Source: Rhodospirillales bacterium URHD0017 (lineage in GTDB: Bacteria; Pseudomonadota; Alphaproteobacteria; Reyranellales; Reyranellaceae). Taken from it: DNA of 64,000 nucleotides. Positions 46,953 to 58,900 of this stretch are shown piece after piece. The notes beneath the pieces are model-generated. The model saw nothing but the letters and a program-made list of their open reading frames with translations. It searched no databases and was not told the DNA's origin. A program made the translations under genes and the position numbers. The number at the start of each line of letters is the position of its first letter. Positions within the stretch are counted from its first letter, which is position 1. Where the stretch lies: assembly GCA_900110395.1 (NCBI GenBank), contig FODP01000002.1, forward strand, positions 310,001-374,000, given 5' to 3'.

Positions 46953-48148
46953 CAGCTTGCCTCCTTGACGGCCGTGACGATCTTCTCGGCGGCGTCGGCG
47001 AGGTTCTCCGCCGACGTGATCTTGAGACCGGACTCCTTCAGGATCTTCTTGCCGAGTTCGACATTGGTGCCTTCCAGCCGCACCACCAGCGGCACGTGCA
47101 GGTTGACCTCGCGCGCCGCGGCGACGACGCCTTCGGCGATCACGTCGCAGCGCATGATGCCGCCGAAGATGTTGACCAGGATGCCCTCGACGTTGGGGTC
47201 CTTGAGGATGATCTTGAAGGCCGCAGTCACGCGCTCCTTGGTGGCGCCGCCGCCGACATCGAGGAAGTTGGCGGGCTCGGCACCGTAGAGCTTGATGATG
47301 TCCATGGTGGCCATGGCAAGGCCTGCGCCGTTCACCATGCAGCCGATCTGGCCGTCGAGCTTGACGTAGTTCAGCGCGTACTTGGCGGCCTCGGTCTCGG
47401 AGGGGTCCTCCTCGTCGACGTCGCGCAGGTCTTCGAGGTCCTTGTGACGCTCCAGGGCGTTGTCGTCGAAGTTCATCTTGGCATCGAGCGCCAGCACGTC
47501 ACCCGCGCCGGTGACGACCAGCGGATTGATCTCGATCAGCGAGCAGTCGAGCTCGGTGAAGGCCTTGTAGAGGCCGCCCATCATCTTGACGAAGGCGCCG
47601 ACCTGCTTGCCGCTGAGGCCGAGCGCAAAGGCGATCTTGCGGCCCTCGTAGGCCTGGAAGCCCGCGGCCGGATCGATCGCCTGCTCGACGATCTTTTCGG
47701 GATGGTCGTGCGCCACCGTCTCGATATCCATGCCGCCCTCGGTCGAGGCGACGATGGCGACGCGGCCGATCGAGCGGTCGACCAGCATGGAGAGGTAGAG
47801 CTCGCGTTTGATGTCGCAGCCGTCCTCGATGTAGAGGCGCTTGACAGTCTTCCCGGCCGGCCCGGTCTGCTTGGTGACCAGCTCATGGCCCAGCATGGCC
47901 TGGGCGTGCTGGCCGACTTCCTCGACCGATTTCGCGATTCGTACGCCGCCTTTGCCGTTGGGATCGTCCTTGAAGCGGCCCTTACCCCTGCCGCCGGCGT
48001 GGATTTGCGCCTTCACGACCGTGACGGGACTGCCGAGCTTGCGGGCCACGTCCATGGCCTCGTCCTTGGTATAGGCCACGCCGCCCTTGAGCAGCGGGAC
48101 GGCGAATTTGGCCAGCAACGCCTTGGCCTGATACTCGTGGATATTCAT
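46952..48148 (-). CDS. sucC: succinyl-CoA synthetase beta subunit
   Basis: 398 residues. The ATP-grasp fold opens [20 protein letters not shown], with [34 protein letters not shown], and the C-terminal [19 protein letters not shown] power-helix region. It binds nucleotide in the SucCD complex. The start is fixed by the conserved N-terminus; CAGG lies six bases upstream. A leader of three overlapping hairpins precedes it, 22 bases before the ATG. Confidence 0.98.
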   Translation of the reverse strand: MNIHEYQAKALLAKFAVPLLKGGVAYTKDEAMDVARKLGSPVTVVKAQIHAGGRGKGRFKDDPNGKGGVRIAKSVEEVGQHAQAMLGHELVTKQTGPAGKTVKRLYIEDGCDIKRELYLSMLVDRSIGRVAIVASTEGGMDIETVAHDHPEKIVEQAIDPAAGFQAYEGRKIAFALGLSGKQVGAFVKMMGGLYKAFTELDCSLIEINPLVVTGAGDVLALDAKMNFDDNALERHKDLEDLRDVDEEDPSETEAAKYALNYVKLDGQIGCMVNGAGLAMATMDIIKLYGAEPANFLDVGGGATKERVTAAFKIILKDPNVEGILVNIFGGIMRCDVIAEGVVAAAREVNLHVPLVVRLEGTNVELGKKILKESGLKITSAENLADAAEKIVTAVKEAS

Positions 48149-48169
48149 GAAAACCTGTTGCTCGGGCTT

Positions 48170-48219
48170 CAGTTGCTAAACGCAACTGACAGGGGTCAGC
48201 GGCACTTTATGAGTGCCGC
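48170..48219 (-). promoter_or_regulatory. structured sucC leader, three overlapping hairpins
   Basis: In the minus-strand RNA: a stem of 8 bp (48212-48219 with 48199-48206, loop 5), one of 5 bp (48195-48199 with 48186-48190, loop 4) and one of 7 bp (48182-48188 with 48170-48176, loop 5). The middle stem shares one base with the first and three with the last, so they cannot all form fully. No T-tract follows. Confidence 0.5.
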
Positions 48220-48295
48220 CTGCCCTTGGCAACGATGGACTGATGATCGTTTAGAGACGTTCGACCAAGGTCTAGGGACTTTGGCAGCCTTCCGA

Positions 48296-50199
<1,904 letters not shown>

Positions 50200-50206
50200 C
50201 AGGCGG

Positions 50207-51091
50207 TCAGCCTACGCCGTTCGCCTTGAACCAGGCCAACGCCTTCTTCCAGCCGTCCTCCGCCGGGTCCTTGCGGTAGCTCGGACGATAGTCGGCGTTG
50301 AAGGCGTGTGGCGTGTCGGGATAGACGTCGATCCGCGACTTCTGCGCCGCGGGACTGCCGGTCTTCAGCGCCTCGCGCATCTTGTCGACCGACTCCTGGG
50401 AGATGCCGGTGTCGGCGCCGCCATAGAGGCCGAGCACCGGACCGTGCAGGTCCTTGACGAGATCGATCGGATTCTTGGGCTGCAGCTCCGTACCAAGGCG
50501 CACCAGCGGGCCGTACCAGGCAACGCCTGCCTTCACCGCAGGATTATGCGCGTCGTACATCCATACGATGCGCCCGCCCCAGCAGAAGCCGGTGATGCCG
50601 AGCTTGGCCGTGTCGGCCTTGCCCTCGCTCTTGGCGAAGGCGACCGCCGAATCGAGATCACCCATGACCTGCGCATCGGGCACCTGGGACACGAGCTCAG
50701 CGATCAGCTTGGGAATCTCGGTATAGGTCTTGGCATCACCTTGGCGGAAGTAGAGCTCGGGCGCGATGGCGTAGTAACCGGCCTTGGCGAAGCGACGGCA
50801 CATGTCGGCGATGTGGGCATGCACGCCAAAGATCTCCTGCACGACCAGGATGGTTCCGAAGCCCTGTCCGCTCGCCGGCATCGCGCGGTAGGCATCCATG
50901 TCCTTGCCGTCCTTGGTCTTGACCTTCACCGCGCCTGCGGTGAGCCCGTCGGTCGGGGTGACGATCATGGTCTGGGCCTGCACCGGCTGGACCGACAGCG
51001 CGAACGTGCTGCCGAGAGCCACCGGCACGCCAAGGGCTGCGCGACGCGACAGGCCGTTCTCCGCTCCATAAATCAAGCGATCGCCATCCAT
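50207..51091 (-). CDS. dienelactone hydrolase family protein, exported
   Basis: 294 residues from the ATG at 51091, with AGGA four bases upstream. A twin-arginine-like signal (NGLSRRAALGVPVALGSTFA, then VQPVQAQ) precedes the catalytic domain. Cys nucleophile in GITGFCWGGRIVWMY, Asp in YGGADTGISQES, and His in PDTPHAFNADYRPSY, the Cys-Asp-His triad of real dienelactone hydrolases; Glu in VVQEIFGVHAHIADMCRRF is the usual activating residue. It may open lactones from aromatic degradation. Pairs with the hydrolase at 49339. Confidence 0.92.
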   Translation of the reverse strand: MDGDRLIYGAENGLSRRAALGVPVALGSTFALSVQPVQAQTMIVTPTDGLTAGAVKVKTKDGKDMDAYRAMPASGQGFGTILVVQEIFGVHAHIADMCRRFAKAGYYAIAPELYFRQGDAKTYTEIPKLIAELVSQVPDAQVMGDLDSAVAFAKSEGKADTAKLGITGFCWGGRIVWMYDAHNPAVKAGVAWYGPLVRLGTELQPKNPIDLVKDLHGPVLGLYGGADTGISQESVDKMREALKTGSPAAQKSRIDVYPDTPHAFNADYRPSYRKDPAEDGWKKALAWFKANGVG

Positions 51092-51159
51092 GTTCCTGCT
51101 CCCTTCGGTTGAACGCGGAGCGGAGCCTAGGCTGGCGGCCGGACGGCCCACAATCACAA

Positions 51160-52341
51160 TTAGGCGATATGCTCCAGGTCGAGATATTCCGGGCTCTGCA
51201 TTTCCATGAGCCGGGAGACGGTGCGCTGGAATTCGAAGGCGCCGTCACCCTCGATGTAGAGCCCGGTCGGCGCCGTCGCGGCAGAGCAGATGAACTTCAC
51301 TTTCTTCTCGTAGAATTCGTCGATCATGGTGACGAAGCGCACCGCCTTGTCCTGGCTGTCGGGCCCCATTTTGGGGATGTCGGCCACGATCACGGTGTGG
51401 AAGTTGGCCGCGATGCAGATGAAGTCGGCCGCACCCATCGGCTTGGCGCACCAGTCCACGAAATCCGCCATGGCCACGCCCGGGGCGGCGCGCGGGATTT
51501 CGACGTCGCGGCCCTGGGTACGCAACACGCGCGGCTCGCCATCGGCGCCACCGCTCAGCGCGCGGAAGGCCTCGTCGAGCTTGGCGTTGGCCCAGGCGCC
51601 GAGCGGCGTCAGATAGACGTCGAAGTTGCGCAGCCGGTCGAGGCGATAGTCGTGATCGCCGCCCAGCTGCATCACGTCGAGCCGCTCCTTCACCAGGTCG
51701 ATGAACGGGACGAAGCGTTCGCGCTGCAGGCCGTCCTTGTAGAGATCGTCGGGCCTGCGGTTGGAGGTGGCGATCACCGTCAGGCCCTCGTCGAACAACA
51801 CCTCGAACAGGCGCGCCAGGATCATGGCGTCGGCGATGTTGCTGACCTGGAACTCATCGAAGCAGAGCAGCCGCGTTTCGCTCGCGATCTGCTTGGCGAT
51901 CGGCACGATGGTGTCGGCTTCGGGCGGCGCCCCCTTGGCCGCCAGCTCCTCTCGCCGGCGGTGCAGGCGGTCCTGGACCTCCAGCATGAACTCGTGGAAA
52001 TGCACGCGCCGCTTCTTCTGCATCGGCACGTCGGCGAAGAACAGGTCCATCAGCATCGACTTGCCGCGGCCGACCGGGCCCCAGATGTAAAGCCCGCGCG
52101 GGCCGGCCGGCGGCTTGGCCGAGTGCCCGAGGCCGAGCCGCGCGAAAAAGCCGGGCTTGGGCGCCGGATGGTCGGCCATCGCGACAAGCTGCTCGTAGAT
52201 CGCCTGCAGCTTCTGGACGACTTTTTCCTGCACGGGATCGGCGTGGACCTCGCCGGCGGCGCGGCGGGCGGCGAGGTTGGCTGCCGGGCCCTTGTGGACG
52301 GTCGTCGGGCCGGCAGTCGGGGGTAGATGGTGCGATTCCAT
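51160..52341 (-). CDS. zapE: cell division protein ZapE (AFG1-family ATPase)
   Basis: 393 residues from the ATG at 52341; an ATG at 52353 is an alternative. P-loop GLYIWGPVGRGKSMLMDLFF near 80, Walker B LLCFDEFQVSNIADAMILAR near 145, and sensor region VIATSNRRPDDLYKDGLQRE near 180 are typical. KVKFICSAATAPTGLYI near the end is also conserved. ZapE interacts with FtsZ rings; AFG1 relatives aid membrane protein turnover. It is usually near mdh in alphaproteobacteria, here separated by two hydrolase genes. Divergent from fmt. Confidence 0.95.
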   Translation of the reverse strand: MESHHLPPTAGPTTVHKGPAANLAARRAAGEVHADPVQEKVVQKLQAIYEQLVAMADHPAPKPGFFARLGLGHSAKPPAGPRGLYIWGPVGRGKSMLMDLFFADVPMQKKRRVHFHEFMLEVQDRLHRRREELAAKGAPPEADTIVPIAKQIASETRLLCFDEFQVSNIADAMILARLFEVLFDEGLTVIATSNRRPDDLYKDGLQRERFVPFIDLVKERLDVMQLGGDHDYRLDRLRNFDVYLTPLGAWANAKLDEAFRALSGGADGEPRVLRTQGRDVEIPRAAPGVAMADFVDWCAKPMGAADFICIAANFHTVIVADIPKMGPDSQDKAVRFVTMIDEFYEKKVKFICSAATAPTGLYIEGDGAFEFQRTVSRLMEMQSPEYLDLEHIA

Positions 52342-52393
52342 TTGCCGCCGCATACCTAGCTCACGAGCGCGCGGCTGCCTATAAGGTCCGGCG

Positions 52394-53344
52394 ATGAAGC
52401 TTGCGTTTCTCGGCACATCGGAATTCGCAGTGCCGGCGCTCAAGGCGCTGGTCGAGGCCGGCCACGACGTGGTCGCGGTCTACACCCGCGCGCCCAAGCC
52501 CGCCGGCCGCGGCCAGCAGGAGCGGCTCACGCCGGTGCATGAGCTCGCCCTGTCGCTGGGCCTCGCCGTGCGCACGCCGAAAGGCCTGCGCAGCGAGGAG
52601 GAAGCGGCGTCCTTCAAGGCGCTCGATCTCGATGCCGCGGTCGTCGTGTCCTACGGCCACATCCTGCCCAAGGCGTTCCTCGAGGCGCCGGTGCTGGGCT
52701 GCATCAACATCCACGGCTCGCTGCTGCCGCGCTGGCGCGGGGCGGCGCCGATCCACCGCGCCATCCTGGCGGGCGATGCCGAGACCGGCGTCACCATCAT
52801 GCGCATGGATGAAGGCCTCGACACCGGACCCATGCTTTTGGCCGAGAGCACACCCATCTCAGCCGCGGACACCGCCGAGACGGTGCACGACCGGTTGGCG
52901 GAACTGGGCGGCCGGCTGATCGTGTCGACGCTCGATGCGCTGGTCGGCAGGACCATCGAGCCGGTGCCTCAGCCCGACGACGGCGTCACCTACGCCCGCA
53001 AGCTCGGCAAGGAGGAAGGCGCGCTCGACTGGCGGCGGCCGGCGGCCGAGCTCGAGCGCAAGGTGCGCGCCTTCCATCCCTGGCCGGGCACGTCGTTCGA
53101 TGTCGGAGGCGAACGGATCAAGGTGCTGGGCGCGGCGCTGGCGCTCGCCAGCGGCGCGCCGGGCACGGTGAACATCGGCCGCGACGGCTTTCCCGTCGTG
53201 GCCTGTGGCGTCGGCGGGCTGAAGCTGTTGACGCTGCAGCGCGCCGGCAAGTCGGCGCAGGCGGCCGACGCCTTTTTGCGCGGCTTTGCGCTGGCGGCCG
53301 GCACGGTGCTGGCGCCGCCCGCCGTCGTGCCATTGCCGACCTGA
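52394..53344 (+). CDS. fmt: methionyl-tRNA formyltransferase
   Basis: 316 residues. MKLAFLGTSEFAVPALKAL opens the Rossmann domain; active-site Asn, His and Asp are in NIHGSLLPRWRGAAPIHRAI (about 107) and MRMDEGLDTGPML (about 138). The C-terminal OB-like domain starts near 205 (YARKLGKEEGALDWRRPAAE). It formylates initiator Met-tRNA. Length is normal. truA follows four bases later. A peptide deformylase gene is often nearby but is not seen here. Confidence 0.97.
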   Translation: MKLAFLGTSEFAVPALKALVEAGHDVVAVYTRAPKPAGRGQQERLTPVHELALSLGLAVRTPKGLRSEEEAASFKALDLDAAVVVSYGHILPKAFLEAPVLGCINIHGSLLPRWRGAAPIHRAILAGDAETGVTIMRMDEGLDTGPMLLAESTPISAADTAETVHDRLAELGGRLIVSTLDALVGRTIEPVPQPDDGVTYARKLGKEEGALDWRRPAAELERKVRAFHPWPGTSFDVGGERIKVLGAALALASGAPGTVNIGRDGFPVVACGVGGLKLLTLQRAGKSAQAADAFLRGFALAAGTVLAPPAVVPLPT

Positions 53345-53348
53345 CGCC

Positions 53349-54143
53349 GTGCCGCGCTACAAGCTCACCATCGAGTATGACGGCGCGCCGTTCGTCGGCT
53401 GGCAGCGCCAGGACAACGGCCCCTCGATCCAGGGCGCGCTCGAAGACGCGATCTTCGCCTTCTGCGGCGAGCGCGTGGCGCTGCATGGCGCCGGACGCAC
53501 CGATACCGGCGTGCATGCGCTGGCCCAGGTCGCACACATCGATCTCGTCGGCGAGAAGCCCGCCGACACCGTGCAGGCGGCGGTGAACTTCCATCTCAAG
53601 CCCCAGCCGATCGTTGTCACCCGGACCGAGATCGTGCCGGACGACTTCCATGCCCGCTTCTCGGCCGTGGCGCGGCGCTATCGTTACCTGATCCTGAACC
53701 GCCGCGCGCCGCCGGCGCTCGATCGCGGCCGCGTCTGGCACGTGCCCGTAGCGCTCGACGCTGCCGCCATGGCCGATGCTGCGACGCTCCTGATCGGCCG
53801 CCACGACTTCAACAGCTTCCGCTCGGCCGCCTGCCAGGCGGCCTCGTCCGTCAAGACGCTCGACCAGCTCGAGGTGACGCGCGAGGGCGAGCTGATCCGC
53901 ATCGATGTCGGCGCGCGCTCGTTCCTGCACAACCAGGTGCGCATCCTGGTCGGCACCCTGCAGCTCGTCGGCCGCGGGCAGTGGAGCAGGAGCGACGTCG
54001 AGAGTGCGCTCGCCGCGTGCGATCGCACGCGCGCCGGGCCGACGGCGCCGCCGCAGGGGCTTTGCCTGATGGCGGTGCGCTATGATCTAGGTGCCGGCCA
54101 GCACGCCGATATAGCGGTCGACGATGATCAGCAGGAAGAATGA
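53349..54143 (+). CDS. truA: tRNA pseudouridine(38-40) synthase
   Basis: 264 residues from the GTG at 53349. RYKLTIEYDGAPFVGWQRQD and the catalytic Asp in HGAGRTDTGVHALAQVAHID (about 50) are diagnostic; FHARFSAVARRYRYLILNRR, HDFNSFRSAACQA and RSFLHNQVRILVGTL follow. It isomerises uridines 38-40 in the anticodon arm. It follows fmt in an operon. Its last 57 bases overlap the 3' end of the convergent membrane-protein gene. Confidence 0.97.
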   Translation: MPRYKLTIEYDGAPFVGWQRQDNGPSIQGALEDAIFAFCGERVALHGAGRTDTGVHALAQVAHIDLVGEKPADTVQAAVNFHLKPQPIVVTRTEIVPDDFHARFSAVARRYRYLILNRRAPPALDRGRVWHVPVALDAAAMADAATLLIGRHDFNSFRSAACQAASSVKTLDQLEVTREGELIRIDVGARSFLHNQVRILVGTLQLVGRGQWSRSDVESALAACDRTRAGPTAPPQGLCLMAVRYDLGAGQHADIAVDDDQQEE

Positions 54144-54665
54144 CGGGATCCAGTTCACCGCCAGCAGCACCACCGATATCGCCCAGTCGGTGCCGAGCGC
54201 CAGCCGCGTGATCACCAGGAACCAGTAGAAGAACAGGGCCTGCAGGGCGATCTCGATGATGCCGTCGACGGCGGCCGGCACGACCATCTTGATGGCGATG
54301 GCCACGATCGCGATGACGATGCCCGGCAGGTTGGTCCAGTTCAGCGCGGCGATGTAACGGGGATAGCGGTCGAGCCAGCCGCGCCGGCGCGCGACCTCGT
54401 AGAAGATCACCGGAAAGAGCAGCCAGTTGATGACGTAGCTCATCGTCTCGATGGCGATGAGCTCGCCGATATCGATGGCGACGGGAAGATTGGCGTAGCG
54501 GATCAGCGAATAGACGACATAGAGCGGCGCGGTCACCGCCATGAGGCGGAACGAGCGCAGGCAGGCTTCCATCGTGTTGTCGAAAGCGAGCAGTGCGGTT
54601 GGATCGCGCCGCAAGAAGCCCAGCGCGCCCTGCACGCCGCGGGCGATCTCGGCGGCGCTCAGCAC
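54087..54665 (-). CDS. integral membrane protein
   Basis: 192 residues. After a cytoplasmic N-terminus (EIARGVQGALGFLRRDPTAL), about five membrane segments are visible: LMAVTAPLYVVYSLI, IAIETMSYVINWLLFPVIFY, LPGIVIAIVAIAIKMVVPAA, IIEIALQALFFYWFLVITRL and ISVVLLAVNWIPSFFLLIIV. No enzymatic motif is seen; the layout recalls Yip1-like conserved membrane proteins. It lies nine bases after dapE and overlaps the end of truA on the other strand. Confidence 0.75.
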   Translation of the reverse strand: MLSAAEIARGVQGALGFLRRDPTALLAFDNTMEACLRSFRLMAVTAPLYVVYSLIRYANLPVAIDIGELIAIETMSYVINWLLFPVIFYEVARRRGWLDRYPRYIAALNWTNLPGIVIAIVAIAIKMVVPAAVDGIIEIALQALFFYWFLVITRLALGTDWAISVVLLAVNWIPSFFLLIIVDRYIGVLAGT

Positions 54666-54674
54666 GATCTGATC

Positions 54675-55877
54675 CTAAGCCGCGAAATAGCGGTCGAGCA
54701 CCGTCTCGTAGACGCGGCTCAGGGTTTTCAGATCTTCGATGGCGCTCTTCTCGTCGACCTTGTGCATGGTCTCGCCGACCAGCCCGAATTCGAGCACCGG
54801 GCAGTAGCGGCTGATGAAGCGCGCATCGGACGTGCCGCCGGTGGTCGAGAGCTCGCACTCGACGCCCGCGACGTCGCGGATCGCGCCGGCCACCAGCTCG
54901 ACCAGCGGTCCGGGCGCCGTGTAGAAGGACTCGCCCGACACCTCGACCGAGGCGAACTCGATCGTGCCGTTGCCGCCCAGCGCCGCACTCGCGCGCTCGA
55001 TGCGCTCCTTGAGATGGGCCAACAGCGTCTTGGAGGTCCATAGATCGTTGAAGCGCGTGTTGAAGCGCGCCTTCACCGTGCCGGGGGCGATGTTGGTCGC
55101 CTTGTTGCCGACATCGATGGTGGTGAACTGCAGCGACGTCGGCTGGAAGTGCGTGCTGCCCTGGTCGATCGGCTCGCGCACCAGCGCCTCGATCAACGCC
55201 GACAGGCGATGGATGGGATTGTCGAGCCGTTCGGGATAACCGACATGGCCCTGGATGCCGCGCACCACCAGGTCGACCGTCATGCTGCCGCGCCGGCCGA
55301 TCTTCATCATGTCGCCGAAGCGTTTCGAGCTCGTCGGCTCGCCGACCACGCAGGCGTCGATCGTCTCGCCGCGCTCGGCGAGCTTTTTCAGCATCTTGAC
55401 CGTGCCGTTGACCGCCGGCCCCTCCTCGTCGCCGGTGATCAGAAGGCTGATCGAGCCGCCGAAGTCGCGACCGCGCCGCGCCAGGAAACGCGCGCAGGCC
55501 TCGGTGAAGGCCGCGATCGCGCCCTTCATGTCGGCGGCGCCGCGGCCGAACAGATAGCCGCCCGACAGCTCGGCGGAGAACGGACCGATGGTCCACGACG
55601 AGAGATCGCCCACCGGGACCACGTCGGAGTGGCCGGCGAAGCAGAAGTGGCGGCCGTTGCCGAACTTGTCCTGGCCGATGCGGGCATAGAGATTGGCGAC
55701 GTCGTCGGTGCCGGCCTGGGTGAAATCCATGCGCTCGCACGAAAAGCCGAGCGGTTTCAGGGTGCGTTCGAGATGCTGCAGCGCGCCCGCTTCCTTGGGC
55801 GTCACGCTCTCGCAGCGCACGAGCGTGCGCGTCAGTTCGACGACATCGGTGACGGCGGTGCTGAGCGTGTCGGGCAT
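54675..55877 (-). CDS. dapE: succinyl-diaminopimelate desuccinylase
   Basis: 400 residues, slightly longer than the usual 375-380, mainly through N-terminal sequence. Metal-binding HFCFAGHSDVVPVGD near 75 and GRGAADMKGAIAAF near 110, the catalytic Glu pair in LLITGDEEGPAVNGT near 145, and TGGTSDARFISRYCPVLEFG near 340 identify the M20 peptidase-like DapE. It makes LL-diaminopimelate for lysine and cell wall synthesis. It leads a pair with the membrane protein. Confidence 0.95.
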   Translation of the reverse strand: MPDTLSTAVTDVVELTRTLVRCESVTPKEAGALQHLERTLKPLGFSCERMDFTQAGTDDVANLYARIGQDKFGNGRHFCFAGHSDVVPVGDLSSWTIGPFSAELSGGYLFGRGAADMKGAIAAFTEACARFLARRGRDFGGSISLLITGDEEGPAVNGTVKMLKKLAERGETIDACVVGEPTSSKRFGDMMKIGRRGSMTVDLVVRGIQGHVGYPERLDNPIHRLSALIEALVREPIDQGSTHFQPTSLQFTTIDVGNKATNIAPGTVKARFNTRFNDLWTSKTLLAHLKERIERASAALGGNGTIEFASVEVSGESFYTAPGPLVELVAGAIRDVAGVECELSTTGGTSDARFISRYCPVLEFGLVGETMHKVDEKSAIEDLKTLSRVYETVLDRYFAA

Positions 55878-55984
55878 CGGCGGACAGTACAGGCAGGCCT
55901 TGCCAAAGAAAAGAGAAGGGCGCCGACAGGCCTTGCCCGGCGCCCAGTTGCTTGAGAGGAAGATTGTCTTGTTGCTTCTATTAC

Positions 55985-58900
55985 TTAGGCCACCATCCGG
56001 TCGGCCTCCTGCAGGTTGACCGAGACCAGCTGGGACACGCCCTGCTCGGCCATGGTCACGCCATAGAGGCGGTCCATGCGCGCCATGGTGACGCGATGGT
56101 GGGTGATCACCATGAAGCGCGTGTCGGTGCGGCCGGCGATCTCCTTCACCAGACCGCAGAAGCGCTCCACGTTCAAATCGTCGAGCGGTGCGTCGACCTC
56201 GTCGAGCACGCAGATCGGCGCGGGGTTGGTCATGAACACCGCAAAGAGAAGCGAGATCGCCGTCAGCGCCTGCTCGCCGCCCGAGAGCAGCGACATCGTC
56301 TGCAGCTTCTTGCCCGGCGGGCTGGCATGGATTTCCAGCCCCGCCTCCAGCGGATCCTCCGACTCGGTGAGGCGAAGCTCGGCCTTGCCGCCACCGAACA
56401 GCTTGGTGAAGAGCTGCTGGAAGTGGCCGGAGACCTGCTCGAAGGCGGCGACGAAGCGCTCGCGGCCTTCGCGGTTCAGGCTCTGGATGCCCTGGCGCAG
56501 GCGGCCGATGGCGGCGACCAGGTCGTCGCGCTCGCTCGTCATGCCGGTGATCTGCTGCTCGAGCTCGCCCGCCTCTTCCTCGGCGCGCAGGTTCACCGCG
56601 CCCATGGTCTCGCGCTCGTGCACCAGGCGCTCCAGGCGATGCTCGGCCTTCTCGAGCTCGGGCAGCTCTTCCAGCGTCTGCACCTCGGCCAGCGCCAGGA
56701 CACCATCGGGCTCGCAGCGCAAGCGCTCGACGATACGCTCGACCACGGCCTCGCGATCCTTGGTCGCCTGCTCGACCTGACCCTCGCGGCGCACGCGGCT
56801 CTCGCGCGCCGTCGCCAGTTCGCCCTCGGCCTGGCGCATTGCCTTGTCGGCCTCGCCCAGGCGCGTCTCGCCGATCGCCAGCCGGTCGGCGGCTTCCTGG
56901 CGGTTCTGTTCGGCCTTGGCGATCTCATCGCCCAGCGCCATGCGCTTGGCCTCGATCTCGGCCGGCTTGGCGGCCAGCTCTTCGATCGACTGGACGATCT
57001 GTTCGCGGCGCTGGTCGAGCTCGACGATCTGACCCTCGGCCTCGGCCAACCGCTTGCTCCAGCCGCCATGGTCCTGAGCGATCTGGCCGAGCCGCTCCAG
57101 GCGCATCGCCGCCTCGCGCGCCAGGCGGTCGCAGTTGCCTTCGGCCTCGACCAGGGCCGCGCGCAGCTCGGCGATGCGCCCACGCAGCACACCCGCCGCC
57201 ACACGGTCGGCCTGGGAATCGGAGATCGACGACAGGCGCGCCTCGCGGAACGTGCGGCGCATCTCGTCCTCGGCGATGTCGCCCATCATCTCGGCCACGG
57301 ACTGCTCGATGCCGGCAAGTCGCGTCCGCAGCTGGTCGGTGCGGCGAGCGATCTCGACATGACGGTCGCGCGCCTCGGTCGCGGCACGCTCGGCGACGGC
57401 GCTGCTCTGCTGCGCGGCCCGCTCGGCCGCACGCGTCGCCTCGCCCGCGCCCTCGGTCTTGCGCCGCGCCGCTTCGGCCACGCTGCGCTCGTGCGCGCGG
57501 GCCTGCTCGACGCAGGTCTTCTCGGCGTCGCGGGCGGCGGCCAGCCAGCCCGTCTCGGCCTCGACGCGTGTCTGGGCCTCGGCGTGCTCGGCCGCGACAC
57601 CGTCGATCTGCTGGCGGATCTCGGCCAGCCGGTTGCGCTGGCTGAGCCGAACCGCCGCCGTCGACGGCGCACCGGCGCGCAGGACATAGCCGTCCCAACG
57701 CCACACGCCGCCCTCTTGCGTCACGAGCTGCTGGCCAGGCTTGAGGCCCGCCTGCAGGGCCGCGCCCGTCGCCTCGTCGGCGACGACGCCGATGAAGGCA
57801 AGACGGCGCTCGAGCTCGGGCATCGCCTTCACATGCGCGCCAAGCGGCGTGGCGCCTTCCGGCAGGGCCGGCGCATCGGCGATCAGGCCGAGCGGCAGCC
57901 AGTGGATCGGCGCGCCGCGATCGGACGATGCTTCGAGCTCCTCGCCGAACGCCGCACCCAGCGCCTTCTCGAAGCCGGGATCGACCGTCAACGCATCGAG
58001 CAGCGGCGGCCATAGCGAATCGGCGGCCGACTTCAGCGCCGCGGCGACACCCGATTCCTCGGCCCGCAGCTTGGTAAGCCGCGCGTTGATCTTCTGCAGC
58101 GTCTCGTTGGCCGCGGCATGGCTCGCCTCGGCGGCCTGGCGCTCGGCGGCGCGGGCGCGCTCCATCTCCAGGCGCTCGGCCTCGGCCTGGGCCACGGCGG
58201 CGCGCGCGGCGTCGGACTCGTAGCGCTCGGCCTCGCGGGCCGCGTCGATCGATTCCTGGCCCTTGCGGCGAGCCTCCTCGAAGGCTTCGCGCGCTTGGGC
58301 CAGTGCCGCCTCGACTTCCGGCAGCGCCGGCAGGCTCGAGAGCTCGGCCTCGACCTGCTGCTGCTGCGCCGTGACCTCGTCGCGTCGCGCCGCCAGGCGA
58401 CGCAGGCGCTCGCGCAATTCGACGATCTCGCGGCCCACGCTCTCGCGCAGGGCTTCGTCGTCGGCGATCTGGCGGGTCAGCCGATCGTGATCGGTCTCCG
58501 CGGCGAACGTCTCGGCCTGGGCGGCGTCGCGCGTCGCGGCGGCAGCGGCGGCGCGGTCGTCCTCACCCACCCGCTCCTGCTCCAGCCGCCCGCGCTGGCT
58601 GTCGAGATCGGCGATGGCGGCCGCGGCATCCGACTTGCGGCCCTGCTCGCGCTCGAGGTCGGTCTCGGTCTGGGCGAGCCGGGTGCCCGCTTCCTGCTGC
58701 GCCTCGGCCACGCGCTCGGCTTCGGCGGTGAGCGCATCGTGCGCCACCCGCAGCCGCTGCAGCGCGGCCGCAGCGGCCGCCTCGTCGTTGCGCAGCGGCG
58801 GCAGCGCCGTCGCGGCCTCGGCCTGCGCCGTGGTGGCAAGGCCGACCAGACGCGTGAGATCGGCGACCTGGGCCTCGGCCTCCTTCAGCCGTTCGCCCGC

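Noticed and set aside
55952..58015. 687-codon plus-strand frame opposite smc
   Set aside because: Ala/Leu/Arg/Gly-rich antisense reading produced by high GC codons of SMC coiled coils.
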